Shown here: one piece after another, positions 11,007 through 20,540 of the stretch | Layout of the letters: the number at the start of each line of letters is the position of its first letter | Numbering within the stretch: the stretch's first letter is position 1 | Source: Cherax quadricarinatus | Lineage: Eukaryota > Arthropoda > Malacostraca > Decapoda > Parastacidae | Length of the DNA: 64,000 nucleotides | Assembly: GCF_038502225.1 (NCBI RefSeq) | Contig: NC_091292.1 | Location: 48,184,114-48,248,113 of the forward strand | Reading direction: 5' to 3' | The notes under the pieces: model-generated | Seen by the model: the letters and a program-made list of their open reading frames with translations, nothing else | What the model was told of the DNA's origin: nothing | Databases searched by the model: none | Position numbers and translations under genes: made by a program

Positions 11007-11587
11007 AATCCACGACTTCAAGGGTGATGGACTGATTACATCTTCTTTACATCTCTACTGCTCCTGCCTACTTTCTGTACTCGACTGAAGAAGCCTACTG
11101 TGTAGGCGAAACGTTTCGGAATAAAGTTGCCTAAATGTTGCCTATGTGTCTTATCTACCAACCTGTCGGTATTGTATACCATTTGATAATCACTCAGTCA
11201 GACACTGCAACACAATGGCATCTTGGTACAGAAGAGAAAACACCTTGGACAACTTTTTTAAGTGAGAATTGTTTGATCTGAGAGGGACATGACCTCTCAG
11301 TGGCTACATTCCCACTACTAGTACTCTGCACATCTCCTTCCGACAGTATTTAAGTCTCAACACTGTCGCTTGATCTTCAGTTAGTTCCAGACTTTGGAAC
11401 AGAACTTCTCCAGGCTGAGGGACTGACAACCTCAAATCTACGACTTCAAGGGGGATGGAGTGATTACATCGTCTTCACATCTCTACTGCTCCTGCCTACT
11501 TACTGTACTCGAGTGAAGAAGTCTACTGTGTAGGCGAAACGTTTCGGAATAAAGTTGCCTAAATGTTGCCTATGCATCTTATCTACC
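11007..11587 (+). mobile_element. Retrozyme-like element, head-to-tail dimer with hammerhead-like cores
   Basis: An insertion inside the LINE RT, flanked by a 7-bp duplication AATATCA (11000-11006 and 11588-11594). Joining the two flanks restores a continuous LINE reading (L-D-D-I-H-Y-S-M on the minus strand). It holds one partial and one full unit in direct orientation. The same motif recurs 428 bp apart (11101 and 11529). The first core has CTGAAGA at 11085-11091, helix II GCCTAC/GTAGGC with loop TGT, GAAA at 11108-11111, and a predicted cut after 11115. In the second core the first C is G (GTGAAGA at 11513-11519), which should abolish catalysis. Confidence 0.7.
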
Positions 11588-11924
11588 AATATCATCAAGT
11601 TCAGCTGCCGACGGCTGGCAAGCGGAAATCGTGGACTCAAGTTCGAGAAGAGTGAAAGGTACGTTATATGGCTCCATTCCATTACAGGAGAAATCACAAG
11701 GCAAATACTGTTTGGTAGACTTAGATGGGAGACACTAACCAGATAGTTCCCGATTTCCGTGGCAACTTCAATTGGTTCTACAATCCTAACACCAGCAACC
11801 CGCAAAACGGGAGATGGGTCCGGAGTGTATTTGCCGCACAACTTCTGTACCTTCTTCCAAACCGCACATATAGGGTAAGACGAGGGAATGGTAGACATGA
11901 AGTTTTGCCAACAAGTACGTTTAG
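11588..11924 (-). pseudogene. I/Jockey-type LINE: linker before RT
   Basis: The minus-strand ORF carries the region between endonuclease and RT, including the run VQKLCGKYTPDPSPVL and, nearer the insertion, a degraded lead-in to RT. It is bounded on one side by the ribozyme-type insertion and on the other by the fold-back tRNA element, so this short stretch is pinned between two later insertions. Confidence 0.75.
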
Positions 11925-12284
11925 AAACAAACAATACCCCCGGCCGGGATTGAACCCGCGGTCATAGAGTCTCAAAACTCCAGCCCGTCGCGTTAGCCAC
12001 TAGACCAGCTAGCCACAATAAGATTCATCCAACTAGGTATATTTCTACACCATAGGAAGATTAGCACAGGCACCACTGTGACCACAAATGCATTTGTGGT
12101 CACAGTGGTGCCTGTGCTAATCTTCCTATGGTGTAGAAATATACCTAGTTGGATGAATTTTATTGTGTCTAGCTGGTCTAGTGGCTAACGCGACGGCCTG
12201 GAGTTTTGAGACTCTATGACCGCGGGTTCAATCCCGGCCGGGGGTATTGTTTGTTTGCAATCGTGTCATTACGATTTCTTGAGT
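11925..12284 (+). mobile_element. Two-headed fold-back tRNA-derived element, copy 1
   Basis: A 360-bp element bounded by a perfect 13-bp target duplication CAAGTACGTTTAG (11912-11924 and 12285-12297). The first 332 bp form a palindrome with 166-bp arms (11925-12090 and 12091-12256) and no spacer; the arms differ at only a few bases. Each arm carries a tRNA-like head pointing outward, with A-box-like GGTCTAGTGGCTAACGC and B box GGGTTCAATCCC. Only the right arm has the 28-bp tail (12257-12284), whose AATCGT/ACGATT can form a hairpin. The tail is therefore the likely 3' end. It was inserted into the LINE. Confidence 0.85.
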
Positions 12285-12297
12285 CAAGTACGTTTAG

Positions 12298-13240
12298 CGT
12301 TGCATATGACGCAGCGAGCAACTGCCCTCGCCTGCTTAAAATCTAAAAGACGCTCTTAGGTCTGATTATATTGATAGCCCCACGCAGCACATTTCAAACC
12401 TACATGGGCACACGCAGGAGACCACCGAGGCACGTATGTCTGAGAATGCTTGCCTGAAGTTTGAGGAATAGAACGTGTTGCCGCAGTCAAAGCTAAGGTC
12501 GAAAACCAGTTCATAAATAGAGGACGAAAGGGGGTCCTCACAAAAGATGGTAAGATGAGAGTATAAGTCCCAGTTTGCTCATGCAAATTGCAAATGAGGG
12601 CTACGAGGCAGCCAGGAATACATAGTAGGAGTAAGAAGAATAGGAAAGTGATCACTGTTGTGTAAATCCGGAAGAATAGGCCAAGCGTAATCAAGTGCAA
12701 TTGACAAGGAGCAGATAGAAAGACCATTGCAAAAGAAAGACTGAGTGTGAGAGTCAAAAAGGGTAGGAGTCCCCTTATTTAAAACATGAGCACGAGAAGC
12801 GAGAAGAGTCTCCAACTGATCACCACGAGAGTCACAATCGGACCTTCCCTACAGATGATGGTGAGCGTTAAAATCACCTAACAAGATGGGCAGCTGTAGA
12901 GAAGAAATAAAAAACGCAATATACGAGATATAGAATGGACGGGAGGGGGAAAGATGGAAAGATATAGAGAGCAAACTGTATACCATCTGTGTAAATAAAT
13001 ATGAGCTGCAGTATAATACAGCAAAGAATGAGCGAAAACTTGTTGATTCGGTATATCAACGTGCAAAGGAAAGGGATCAGAAGAATGTAACAGCATATAG
13101 CCAGAAATGGGACGAATGACAGGTGAACGAATTTTAGCCTCCTGTAGCCTGACACATATTGGGGAAAACTGGGAGTGCAACACTTGGAGTTCTCCCCGAT
13201 TACTCCTGAGGCCACGAATATTCCATTGTAAATAAGACAT
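12298..13240 (-). pseudogene. I/Jockey-type LINE: endonuclease domain
   Basis: The apurinic-type endonuclease of ORF2 starts near 13240 with LQWNIRGLRSNRGELQVL, the usual entry motif, followed by ICVRLQEAKI in which the catalytic-type glutamate region is recognisable. Further parts occur in other frames down to about 12356 (for example FDSHTQSFFCNGLSIC and a D-H-F-P-I-type motif). Frame changes show decay. A start codon at 13240 is plausible because ORF1 remains end a few hundred bases upstream. Confidence 0.75.
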
Positions 13241-14585
13241 AATTTACAAAGACAGGTATGCCAACAATAAGAAGCGATAAAATCTATGGGCTACTAGGGT
13301 CAGTGATGTCAACGCGTGGGGGCAAAGGTAACCGTGTAAGAAAGGAGGAATCAGAATGCTGTGAAGGAAAAGATTGTTGCGGGTGTCGTGCAAAAGAAGG
13401 GGTAGAAGGAGGTGTGTCGATGTTCATTAAGAGTTTCGTCTCCGCAATATAGCTGGAGATAGCATCGAGTGTTTCAGCAGATAAGGAAGATTCCGATACC
13501 ATGATTTCAGAGACAGGTGGGATAGATCAAGTCGAGATTGGGGTGACTATGGAGGCAACTAAAGGGGTCTGAGAGGGGTGGTGAGTATGAACCAGGAGAG
13601 ATGCATTGGCGGGGGCAGGAAAGTCCTCCAGTGGAACAGGAGAGGAAGGAGGTTGGAAGGTAATTAGGGAAGAAGACTGGGAGAGGGGGAACAGGAGAAG
13701 AGGGAACTACATGAGGGGGGAGTGAACCTCCACCTTTGTGTGAGAGCTAGAAAGGGGATGAGAACTAGGCACCAAGATAGAAGATAGATTCAACTTCACA
13801 GGTGATGGACGTGGAGAAGGTGTAGGCTTGCAAGGTCTCGTAGACTGAGAAACTAGCGAGCGAGATGAAGTAGAAGTAGGAAGAAGTAGGAGGTAGGAGT
13901 TTCAGAGGATAAAACTACAAAAGAATTAGAAATGGGGGGTGACCCCGGAAGACATGGTAGTAGAGGAGCTGGTAGGCAGGAGGACCGTCAAAGTTGGAGG
14001 TCTTTGAGCTACCTGAGAATAAGGAACATGAGGAAGATTTCCCTGAAGATGGAGCTGAGAGACAGTCATAGCATAAGTAAGACCTTCACTCTCTTTAAGA
14101 CAACGGATTTCTGGTTCATTACGATAGACTTGACAACGGCGTGAAAAAGAGGGGTGAGATTCATTGCAATTGAGACAAGAGGGGAAAGACTGCAAGATGT
14201 ATCTGCATGGTATGCAGCACTTCAGACCGGGCACTCTGCTGTAGATATGCAATATTTAGCAGGGTTTCCAAAACGCCAATAATTAAGACAATGTTGGGGA
14301 GTAGGAACTACTTTAGGGACCTCTTGGCAATGGCCTGAAATATAAACGGAGGACGGGAATTTATGGCAGTCGAAGGTTAAGCAAGCTATGTTACTGGAAA
14401 AGTTCCTCTGCCCGTGAGTGCGCAGGACGTATGTATCCACTTTGAGAATAGGAAGGTCCTGAAGGGCTAATTGCTCTAAAATATCATCGCCGCAAGACAG
14501 AAAATCACTCTGCATAATGGTACCCGGTAGAACCACTGTACCACTGCAAGAATTGAGAGTAGCGTGTTTATGAATTGTGACTGAA
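13241..14585 (-). pseudogene. I/Jockey-type LINE: ORF1 (nucleic-acid-binding) remnant
   Basis: Minus-strand remnant of the Gag-like ORF1. A zinc-knuckle cluster is split between 14222-14270 (a C-x-x-C start) and 14170-14130 (CLNCNESHPSFSRRC), followed by QVYRNEPEIRCLKESEGLTY. The upstream part (14585-14280) has the family-like run TYVLRTHGQRNFSSNIACLT. The region 13900-13241 is a proline/serine-rich tail in broken frames. The 5' end of the LINE is cut at the G1 LTR. Nucleic-acid chaperone activity is the known role of the family. Confidence 0.7.
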
Positions 14586-14998
14586 TTACGACCCAGGTAA
14601 TCAAAGCCTGTTATCCTGGATGTAAAGAGAACTTCGAGCAAAAATAAACAGCTGAAATCTTTGAATTGTATTTTCCTTCACCAAATATAAACAGATATAT
14701 GTACACTATATACACTATGTACGGTAAGCCAAGGCAACAATAGAAGCCAAAAGACAGAGAGACCACCATGCTACAACCAGCAGAATGAATCTGACAAGGG
14801 TGAGAATGTGAGTGCTACCACATCACCTTCACAATTGCCAGACCCACATTATGACTGGCTGAACCTCAGTACTGATCTGATAATGGGGTCCACTGAATCG
14901 TCAAACCCTTAGTACCTGGTTCGCTGGTTGGGGAGGTAGCCTTATATGAGGATGTGTACATGCGCCAAATAAAGGTGACGCACTTTTTGCCTGCCACA
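14586..14998 (-). mobile_element. Gypsy copy G1: 3' LTR
   Basis: About 412 bp, closely related to the LTR at 49424-49839 and the LTR at 59850-60268. On the minus strand it begins TGTGGCAGGC directly after a purine-rich tract (TTTTGGGGTGGGGG), the expected polypurine tract. The other end is near the ATTACGACCC motif and is approximate. It abuts the LINE ORF1 to the left. Confidence 0.8.
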
Positions 14999-15022
14999 CC
15001 CCCACCCCAAAAGGGCTCAGGA

Positions 15023-15897
15023 CTAGACTTCCACCTCCATGGGTAGAGTGCCGCCATGGCATGTTACAGTAATGGGACCACCTTTCATCTTAAGCATCCA
15101 ACTCATTAGGTAGAGCTCAGCTTTTCTCGACATGAAGCCAAACTCTAAACTTAGAGCGAGACAACTGCAACACATCGTCCCCAGATTGTAGAAGTACTGC
15201 CCCCACCCCTGACTCACAGGCATCAACCTGTAATGTAAAAGGTTTTGAGAAATCTGGAGACAGAAGAATGGGTGCAGTACAAAGAATTCTTGTTGCTTTC
15301 TTAAAAGCATTTTGACATTCTTGGGTCCAGTTAAAGGGGGGGATTTGTGATTGGTTAGAGAGGCTACAACATCTGCAAAATTCTTACAGAATCTTCTATA
15401 AAATCCTACCATACCTAGGAAACGTTGGAGGGACTTCCTATCATGAGGAACTGGATGATTTTTAATGGCAAGAATTTTTGCAAATTTAGGGGCCACTTTC
15501 CCACTATCTACTTTATGGCCCCAGAAAGTAATAGAAGATTGGCCAAAGGATGACTTGAATAAATTTACAGTTATGTGGAAACTCTGGAAAGTCTCAAAGA
15601 GAGCTTTAAGCCTAAACATGTGTTGGTCCCAAGTATCCGACACAACAGCTATAATAACTAGGTAATCCTTTAAGTCCTTTAATAGCCTGGTGAATCAGTT
15701 TCTGGAATGATGCCAGCGAATTTTTGATAATGACCTGTTGGAATTACGAAGGCAGAGATTTCCTTCGCCTTATCTGTTAAAGGTACCTGATAGTAACCTT
15801 CAAGGAGGTCTAGTCTAGAGACAAAGGTAGCCTTACCCACGAAGTCGTTTACATCATCTAAACGTGGCAGAGGGTAAGTCTGTAATTGTAACCTCAT
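15023..15897 (-). pseudogene. Gypsy copy G1: RT and RNase H remnant
   Basis: Minus strand. The RT fingers and palm are at 15897-15679 ([18 protein letters not shown], then GYYQVPLTDKAKEISAFV). The palm, thumb and RNase H start are at 15643-15023 (WDQHMFRLKALFE, FLGMVGFYRRFCKNFADV). The catalytic box that reads YLDD in G2 is YLVI here, so both aspartates are lost. A frameshift near 15660 separates the parts. RNase H is badly degraded. Confidence 0.85.
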
Positions 15898-16280
15898 TCA
15901 CCTTACGGTAGTCTGTACACATTCGAAACCCTCCATCGTCTTTCTTAACAAACATGCACGGTGAAGCTCATGGACTAGACGACTCCTCCACTAACCCATG
16001 CTCTAACAGAAATTCTACCTCCTGCTGAAGTAGTCTCTGTTTTTCAGGATTAGGTCTGTAGGGGAGAGTTTAATTGGTTTAGTTTCCAACATTTACATCA
16101 TGATATCCTAGTGTACATTTTTTGGAACATCCGAAAAGATATCAGGAGAGCAGTTAAACTTGTTACTTGATTCTTAGACAGCGCCACCATTAAAGGGTTA
16201 GGGTCCTTGAGGAGGACCTAATTGGGAAGCTTTACATTTTTCTCAGAAACAGAGTGCAAAGAGTCAGGGTCATCTACAGA
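15898..16280 (-). pseudogene. Gypsy copy G1: spacer between integrase and RT
   Basis: Aligns by eye with 51069-51570 of copy G2, where the RT entry (KPIKLYPYR) and an H-D-V-D-V-G run are readable. Here the same segments are broken by frameshifts. Confidence 0.7.
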
Positions 16281-16588
16281 TTGTTAGATAAGACACATAT
16301 GCAACAGTTAGGTATCTTTATTTCGAAACGCTTCGCCTACACCGTAGGCTTCTTCAGTCGAGTACAGAAAAGTTGATAGAAGCAGAAGAGACTGACCACC
16401 TCAAAAGTTCAAGGGTGATGGACTGATTACATCGTCTTCAAGTCTCTTCTGCTGCTGTTAACTTTTCTGTACTCGACTGAAGAAGCCTACTGTGTAGGCG
16501 AAACGTTTCGAAATAAAGATACCTAACTGTTGCATATGTGTCTTATCTAACAACCTGTCGGTATTTTATACCATTTTGATGTTCACTC
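16281..16588. mobile_element. Palindromic hammerhead-bearing element, single pair
   Basis: A 308-bp insertion in the Gypsy integrase/RT spacer with a perfect 12-bp duplication GTCATCTACAGA (16269-16280 and 16589-16600). The homologous place in G2 has the 12-mer once (51559-51570), which is an empty site. The arms are inverted copies around a central 50-bp segment. On the + strand the right arm has CTGAAGA at 16477-16483, helix II GCCTAC/GTAGGC, GAAA at 16500-16503 and GTT before TCGA, which pairs with TCGA in front of the core. On the minus strand the left arm has the same core, but with GAAG in place of GAAA. Confidence 0.8.
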
Positions 16589-16600
16589 GTCATCTACAGA

Positions 16601-16889
16601 GGCAGAGGACAGTCTCTCTACTGGGACTTTATCTGAAATATTAAATTCTTTAATTTGATTAATGTGGTATGTATTACTTTTTGAGGTCGTCAAGGGGAGA
16701 CACCACATAATTTACATCAGGTAATTTACTTACAATTTGCATAGGTCTCGTAAATTTAGCTTTTAAGGTGTGGCCAGGTATAGGTTCCTGTACCAATACC
16801 TTGTCTCCTAGTTCGAAGGAGCAAAATTTTTAATTTCTGTCATACCTCTGTTTCATCGTATTTTGAGATACTTTTAAGTTAGCTTTAGC
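16601..16889 (-). pseudogene. Gypsy copy G1: integrase C-terminal region
   Basis: Minus-strand remnant homologous to 51571-51840 of G2. It includes the stretch that in G2 reads FHPGDKVFVQEPIPGHTLKA, a typical post-core integrase segment. Frameshifts are present. It is split from the integrase core by the SINE at 16890-17140. Confidence 0.7.
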
Positions 16890-17140
16890 TCTGGTGGCCT
16901 GGTGGTTAACGCTCTCGCTTCACACGGTGAGGGCCTGGGTTCGATTCCCAGCCAGAGTAGAAACATTGGACGTGTTTCTTTCCACCTGTTGTCTATGTTC
17001 CCCATCAGTAAAATGGGTACCTGGGTGTTAGTCGACTGGTGTGGGTCGCATCCTGGGACACTGACCTAAGGAGGCCTGGTCACAGACCGGGCCGCGGGGG
17101 CGTTGACCCCCGGAACTCTCTCCAGATAAATCTCCAGATA
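16890..17140 (+). mobile_element. tRNA-Val-like SINE
   Basis: The head folds as a tRNA: CTCTGG pairs with CCAGAG, the A box is TGGCCTGGTGGTTAACGC, the B box GGTTCGATTCC, and the anticodon loop TTCACAC gives CAC (valine). The body contains GGTACCTGGGTGTTAGTCGA and a GC-rich 3' end with a short CCAGATAAA repeat. It sits inside the Gypsy integrase. A minus-strand copy is at 17592-17844. Confidence 0.85.
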
Positions 17141-17150
17141 AACTGACGTG

Positions 17151-17583
17151 CTACCTGCAACCTTGAAGAAGGGTTGTAGAGTGTAAGCAGGCGTCCTTTC
17201 CCATCCATCCTTCCTTGAGCACCCGAAGAGGACCGTGTACATTGTGCCAAAAGTTAAACTCAGACGGAATGTACACTGTGGACTCCTGCACAGTTTCTCT
17301 CATTGCAAACAGCAACAGAGGTAGAGATTCATCCCAGTCTGTAGGAAAATGTATGTAAAAAGTTCTCATCATGGTTTTTAATGTTTGATGGAATCTCTCC
17401 AAGGCGCCTTGGGACTGAGGATGATAGGCAATGGATAAGTTGTGAATTATTCCCAGCCTAGTTAATGTTTCCCTAAAATCTTTCGCAGTTACATTAGTAC
17501 CTTGATCATCTTGAATAGATTGATGAATGCCGAAGCAAGAAATCAACCATGTTAAGGGCTTAAGAATGGCTTTGGTATTTATA
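17151..17583 (-). pseudogene. Gypsy copy G1: integrase core, second part
   Basis: Minus strand. The core has the second catalytic aspartate in IQDDQGTNV and the catalytic glutamate in SIAYHPQSQGALERFHQTLK. It is followed by LLLFAMRETVQES and HNVHGPLRVLKEGWMG. This is the DDE-type strand-transfer domain, uninterrupted over about 140 residues. The first aspartate lies across the SINE at 17592-17844. Confidence 0.85.
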
Positions 17584-17591
17584 CTGTGCAT

Positions 17592-17844
17592 ACCTGGAGT
17601 TTACCTGGAGAGAGTTCCGGGGGTCAACGCCCCCGCGGCCCGGTCTGTGACCAGGCCTCCTTAGGTCAGTGTCCCAGGATGCGACCCACACCAGTCGACT
17701 AACACCCAGGTACCCATTTTACTGATGGGGAACATAGACAACAGGTGGAAAGAAACACGTCCAATGTTTCTACTCTGGCTGGGAATCGAACCCAGGCCCT
17801 CACCGTGTGAAGCGAGAGCGTTAACCACCAGGCCACCAGAGCCC
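17592..17844 (-). mobile_element. tRNA-Val-like SINE, minus strand, with 8-bp duplication
   Basis: Reverse complement of the SINE at 16890-17140 with very high similarity. It is flanked by CTGTGCAT (17584-17591 and 17845-17852), a short target duplication inside the integrase reading frame. Confidence 0.85.
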
Positions 17845-17852
17845 CTGTGCAT

Positions 17853-18117
17853 GGGGACTGCCTCTGGATATCTAGTTACTCTTTCCATAATAGTAAATAA
17901 GTACTGATTCCCAGACTTGGACTTAGGTAGTGGACCTAGACAATCTATGATTAACTCTGCAAAAGGTTCTCCATCTGCGGGTATGGGATGGAGAGATGCA
18001 GGTTTAATGGGATGTTCAGGTTTCCCTACTTGCTGACATTCTCTGCAACAGCAGATACGATTCTTCACATCCTGCCTTAACTTTGGCCAAAAGAATTCTT
18101 TTAATATTCTATACATG
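17853..18117 (-). pseudogene. Gypsy copy G1: integrase zinc-finger cysteines and core start
   Basis: Minus strand. It has the FFWPKLRQDVKNRICCCREC segment with the two cysteines of the H-H-C-C finger, then the core start with LIIDCLGPLPKSKSG and the first catalytic aspartate. The two histidines (IAHNSSLGGHLG) are 2.4 kb away at about 20590-20550, because the palindrome at 18118-20528 was inserted between them. Confidence 0.85.
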
Positions 18118-20528
18118 TTGTTAGGTAAGACACATATGCAACAGTTAGGTATCTTTATTGTGAAACGTTTCGCCTACACAGTAGGCTTCTTCAGTCAAGT
18201 ACAGAAAAGTTGATAGAAGCAGAAGATACTTGAAGACGATGTAATCAGTCCATCACCCTTAGAGTTTTGAGGTGGTCAGTCCCTCAGTCTGGAGAAGAGC
18301 ATTGTTCCATAGTATGAAACAATATGGAGAAGAAGTGACAGGATGGAGATTTTTATAGCGCCAAGAGGTGAGACGTAGGCCACTAGGAGAGGTAAGAACT
18401 CAGATGTTGAGAAGGCAGGTCCCTCTCAAATCTAGCCTCTCTCACTGGTGGAAGTTGTCGAAGTTGATTGCAGGTCTGTACCAAGATACCCTTGTGTTGC
18501 AGTGTCTGACAGATTGAACATTAAAATGGTATAAAATACCGACAGGTTGTTAGGTAAGACACATATGCAACAGTTAGGTATCTTTATTGTGAAACGTTTC
18601 GCCTACACAGTAGGCTTCTTCAGTCAAGTACAGAAAAGTTGATAGAAGCAGAAGATACTTGAAGACGATGTAATCAGTCCATCACCCTTAAAGTTTTGAG
18701 GTGGTCAGTCCCTCAGTCTGGAGAAGAGCATTGTTCCATAGTATGAAACAATATGGAGAAGAAGTGACAGGATGGAGATTTTTATAGCGCCAAGAGGTGA
18801 GACGTAGGCCACTAGGAGAGGTAAGAACTCAGATGTTGAGAAGGCAGGTCCCTCTCAAATCTAGCCTCTCTCACTGGTGGAAGTTGTCGAAGTTGATTGC
18901 AGGTCTGTACCAAGATACCCTTGTGTTGCAGTGTCTGACAGATTGAACATTAAAATGGTATAAAATACCGACAGGTTGTTAGGTAAGACACATATGAAAC
19001 AGTTAGGTATCTTTATTGTGAAACGTTTCGCCTACACAGTAGGCTTCTTCAGTCAAGTACAGAAAAGTTGATAGAAGCAGAAGATACTTGAAGACGATGT
19101 AATCAGTCCATCACCCTTAAAGTTTTGAGGTGGTCAGTCCCTCAGTCTGGAGAAGAGCATTGTTCCATAGTATGAAACAATATGGAGAAGAAGTGACAGG
19201 ATGGAGATTTTTATAGCGCCAAGAGGCGAGACGTAGGCCACTAGGAGAGGTAAGAACTCAGATGTTGAGAAGGCAGGTCCCTCTCAAATCTAGCCTCTCT
19301 CACTGGTGGAAGTTGTCGAAGTTAGATTTGAGAGGGACCTGCCTTCTCAACATCTGAGTTCTTACCTCTCCTAGTGGCCTACGTCTCACCTCTTGGCGCT
19401 ATAAAAATCTCCATCCTGTCACTTCTTCTCCATATTGTTTCATACTATGGAACAATGCTCTTCTCCAGACTGAGGGACTGACCACCTCAAAACTTTAAGG
19501 GTGATGGACTGATTACATCGTCTTCAAGTATCTTCTGCTTCTATCAACTTTTCTGTACTTGACTGAAGAAGCCTACTGTGTAGGCGAAACGTTTCACAAT
19601 AAAGATACCTAACTGTTGCATATGTGTCTTACCTAACAACCTGTCGGTATTTTATACCATTTTAATGTTCAATCTGTCAGACACTGCAACACAAGGGTAT
19701 CTTGGTACAGACCTGCAATCAACTTCGACAACTTCCACCAGTGAGAGAGGCTAGATTTGAGAGGGACCTGCCTTCTCAACATCTGAGTTCTTACCTCTCC
19801 TAGTGGCCTACGTCTCACCTCTTGGCGCTATAAAAATCTCCATCCTGTCACTTCTTCTCCATATTGTTTCATACTATGGAACAATGCTCTTCTCCAGACT
19901 GAGGGACTGACCACCTCAAAACTTTAAGGGTGATGGACTGATTACATCGTCTTCAAGTATCTTCTGCTTCTATCAACTTTTCTGTACTTGACTGAAGAAG
20001 CCTACTGTGTAGGCGAAACGTTTCACAATAAAGATACCTAACTGTTGCATATGTGTCTTACCTAACAACCTGTCGGTATTTTATACCATTTTAATGTTCA
20101 ATCTGTCAGACACTGCAACACAAGGGTATCTCGGTACAGACCTGCAATCAACTTCGACAACTTCCACCAGTGAGAGAGGCTAGATTTGAGAGGGACCTGC
20201 CTTCTCAACATCTGAGTTCTTACCTCTCCTAGTGGCCTACGTCTCACCTCTTGGCGCTATAAAAATCTCCATCCTGTCACTTCTTCTCCATATTGTTTCA
20301 TACTATGGAACAATGCTCTTCTCCCGACTGAGGGACTGACCACCTCAAAACTTTAAGGGTGATGGACTGATTACATCGTCTTCAAGTATCTTCTGCTTCT
20401 ATCAACTTTTCTGTACTTGACTGAAGAAGCCTACTGTGTAGGCGAAACGTTTCACAATAAAGATACCTAACTGTTGCATATGTGTCTTACCTAACAACCT
20501 GTCGGTATTTTATACCATTTTAATGTTC
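18118..20528. mobile_element. Palindromic array of six 429-bp hammerhead-bearing units
   Basis: A single 2411-bp insertion in the Gypsy integrase, flanked by a perfect 12-bp duplication ATTCTATACATG (18106-18117 and 20529-20540). G2 has the near-identical single site at 52564-52575. Three units point one way (starting near 18118, 18547 and 18976) and three point the other way. The arms 18118-19291 and 19324-20497 are each 1174 bp with no length difference, around a 32-bp spacer; 31 bp extend past the right arm. Each unit has a hammerhead-like core. CTGAAGA is at 19563, 19992 and 20421 on +, and the reverse complement TCTTCAG is at 18188, 18617 and 19046. Units are almost identical. No ORF. 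Confidence 0.85.
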
Positions 20529-20540
20529 ATTCTATACATG

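Noticed and set aside
14222..14641. 139-codon ORF as a host gene
   Set aside because: Its first 15-20 codons lie in the Gypsy LTR, and the remainder is the ORF1 remnant of the minus-strand LINE.
16890..16960. Functional tRNA-Val (CAC) gene
   Set aside because: It folds well but continues into a conserved SINE body and is repeated at 17592 and 26110 inside retrotransposons.
18118..19323. Tandem satellite DNA unrelated to transposition
   Set aside because: Only three units per arm, bounded by a target duplication, with related single insertions at other sites.
18118..20528. Pure assembly artefact (duplicated and reverse-joined contig ends)
   Set aside because: The outer boundaries coincide with a perfect 12-bp target duplication, the sister Gypsy copy has the empty site, and smaller palindromes of the same family occur elsewhere. 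Long-read confirmation is still desirable.
18118..20528. CRISPR array or bacterial repeat
   Set aside because: The units are 429 bp without spacers, and the window is eukaryotic with spliced exons and retrotransposons.
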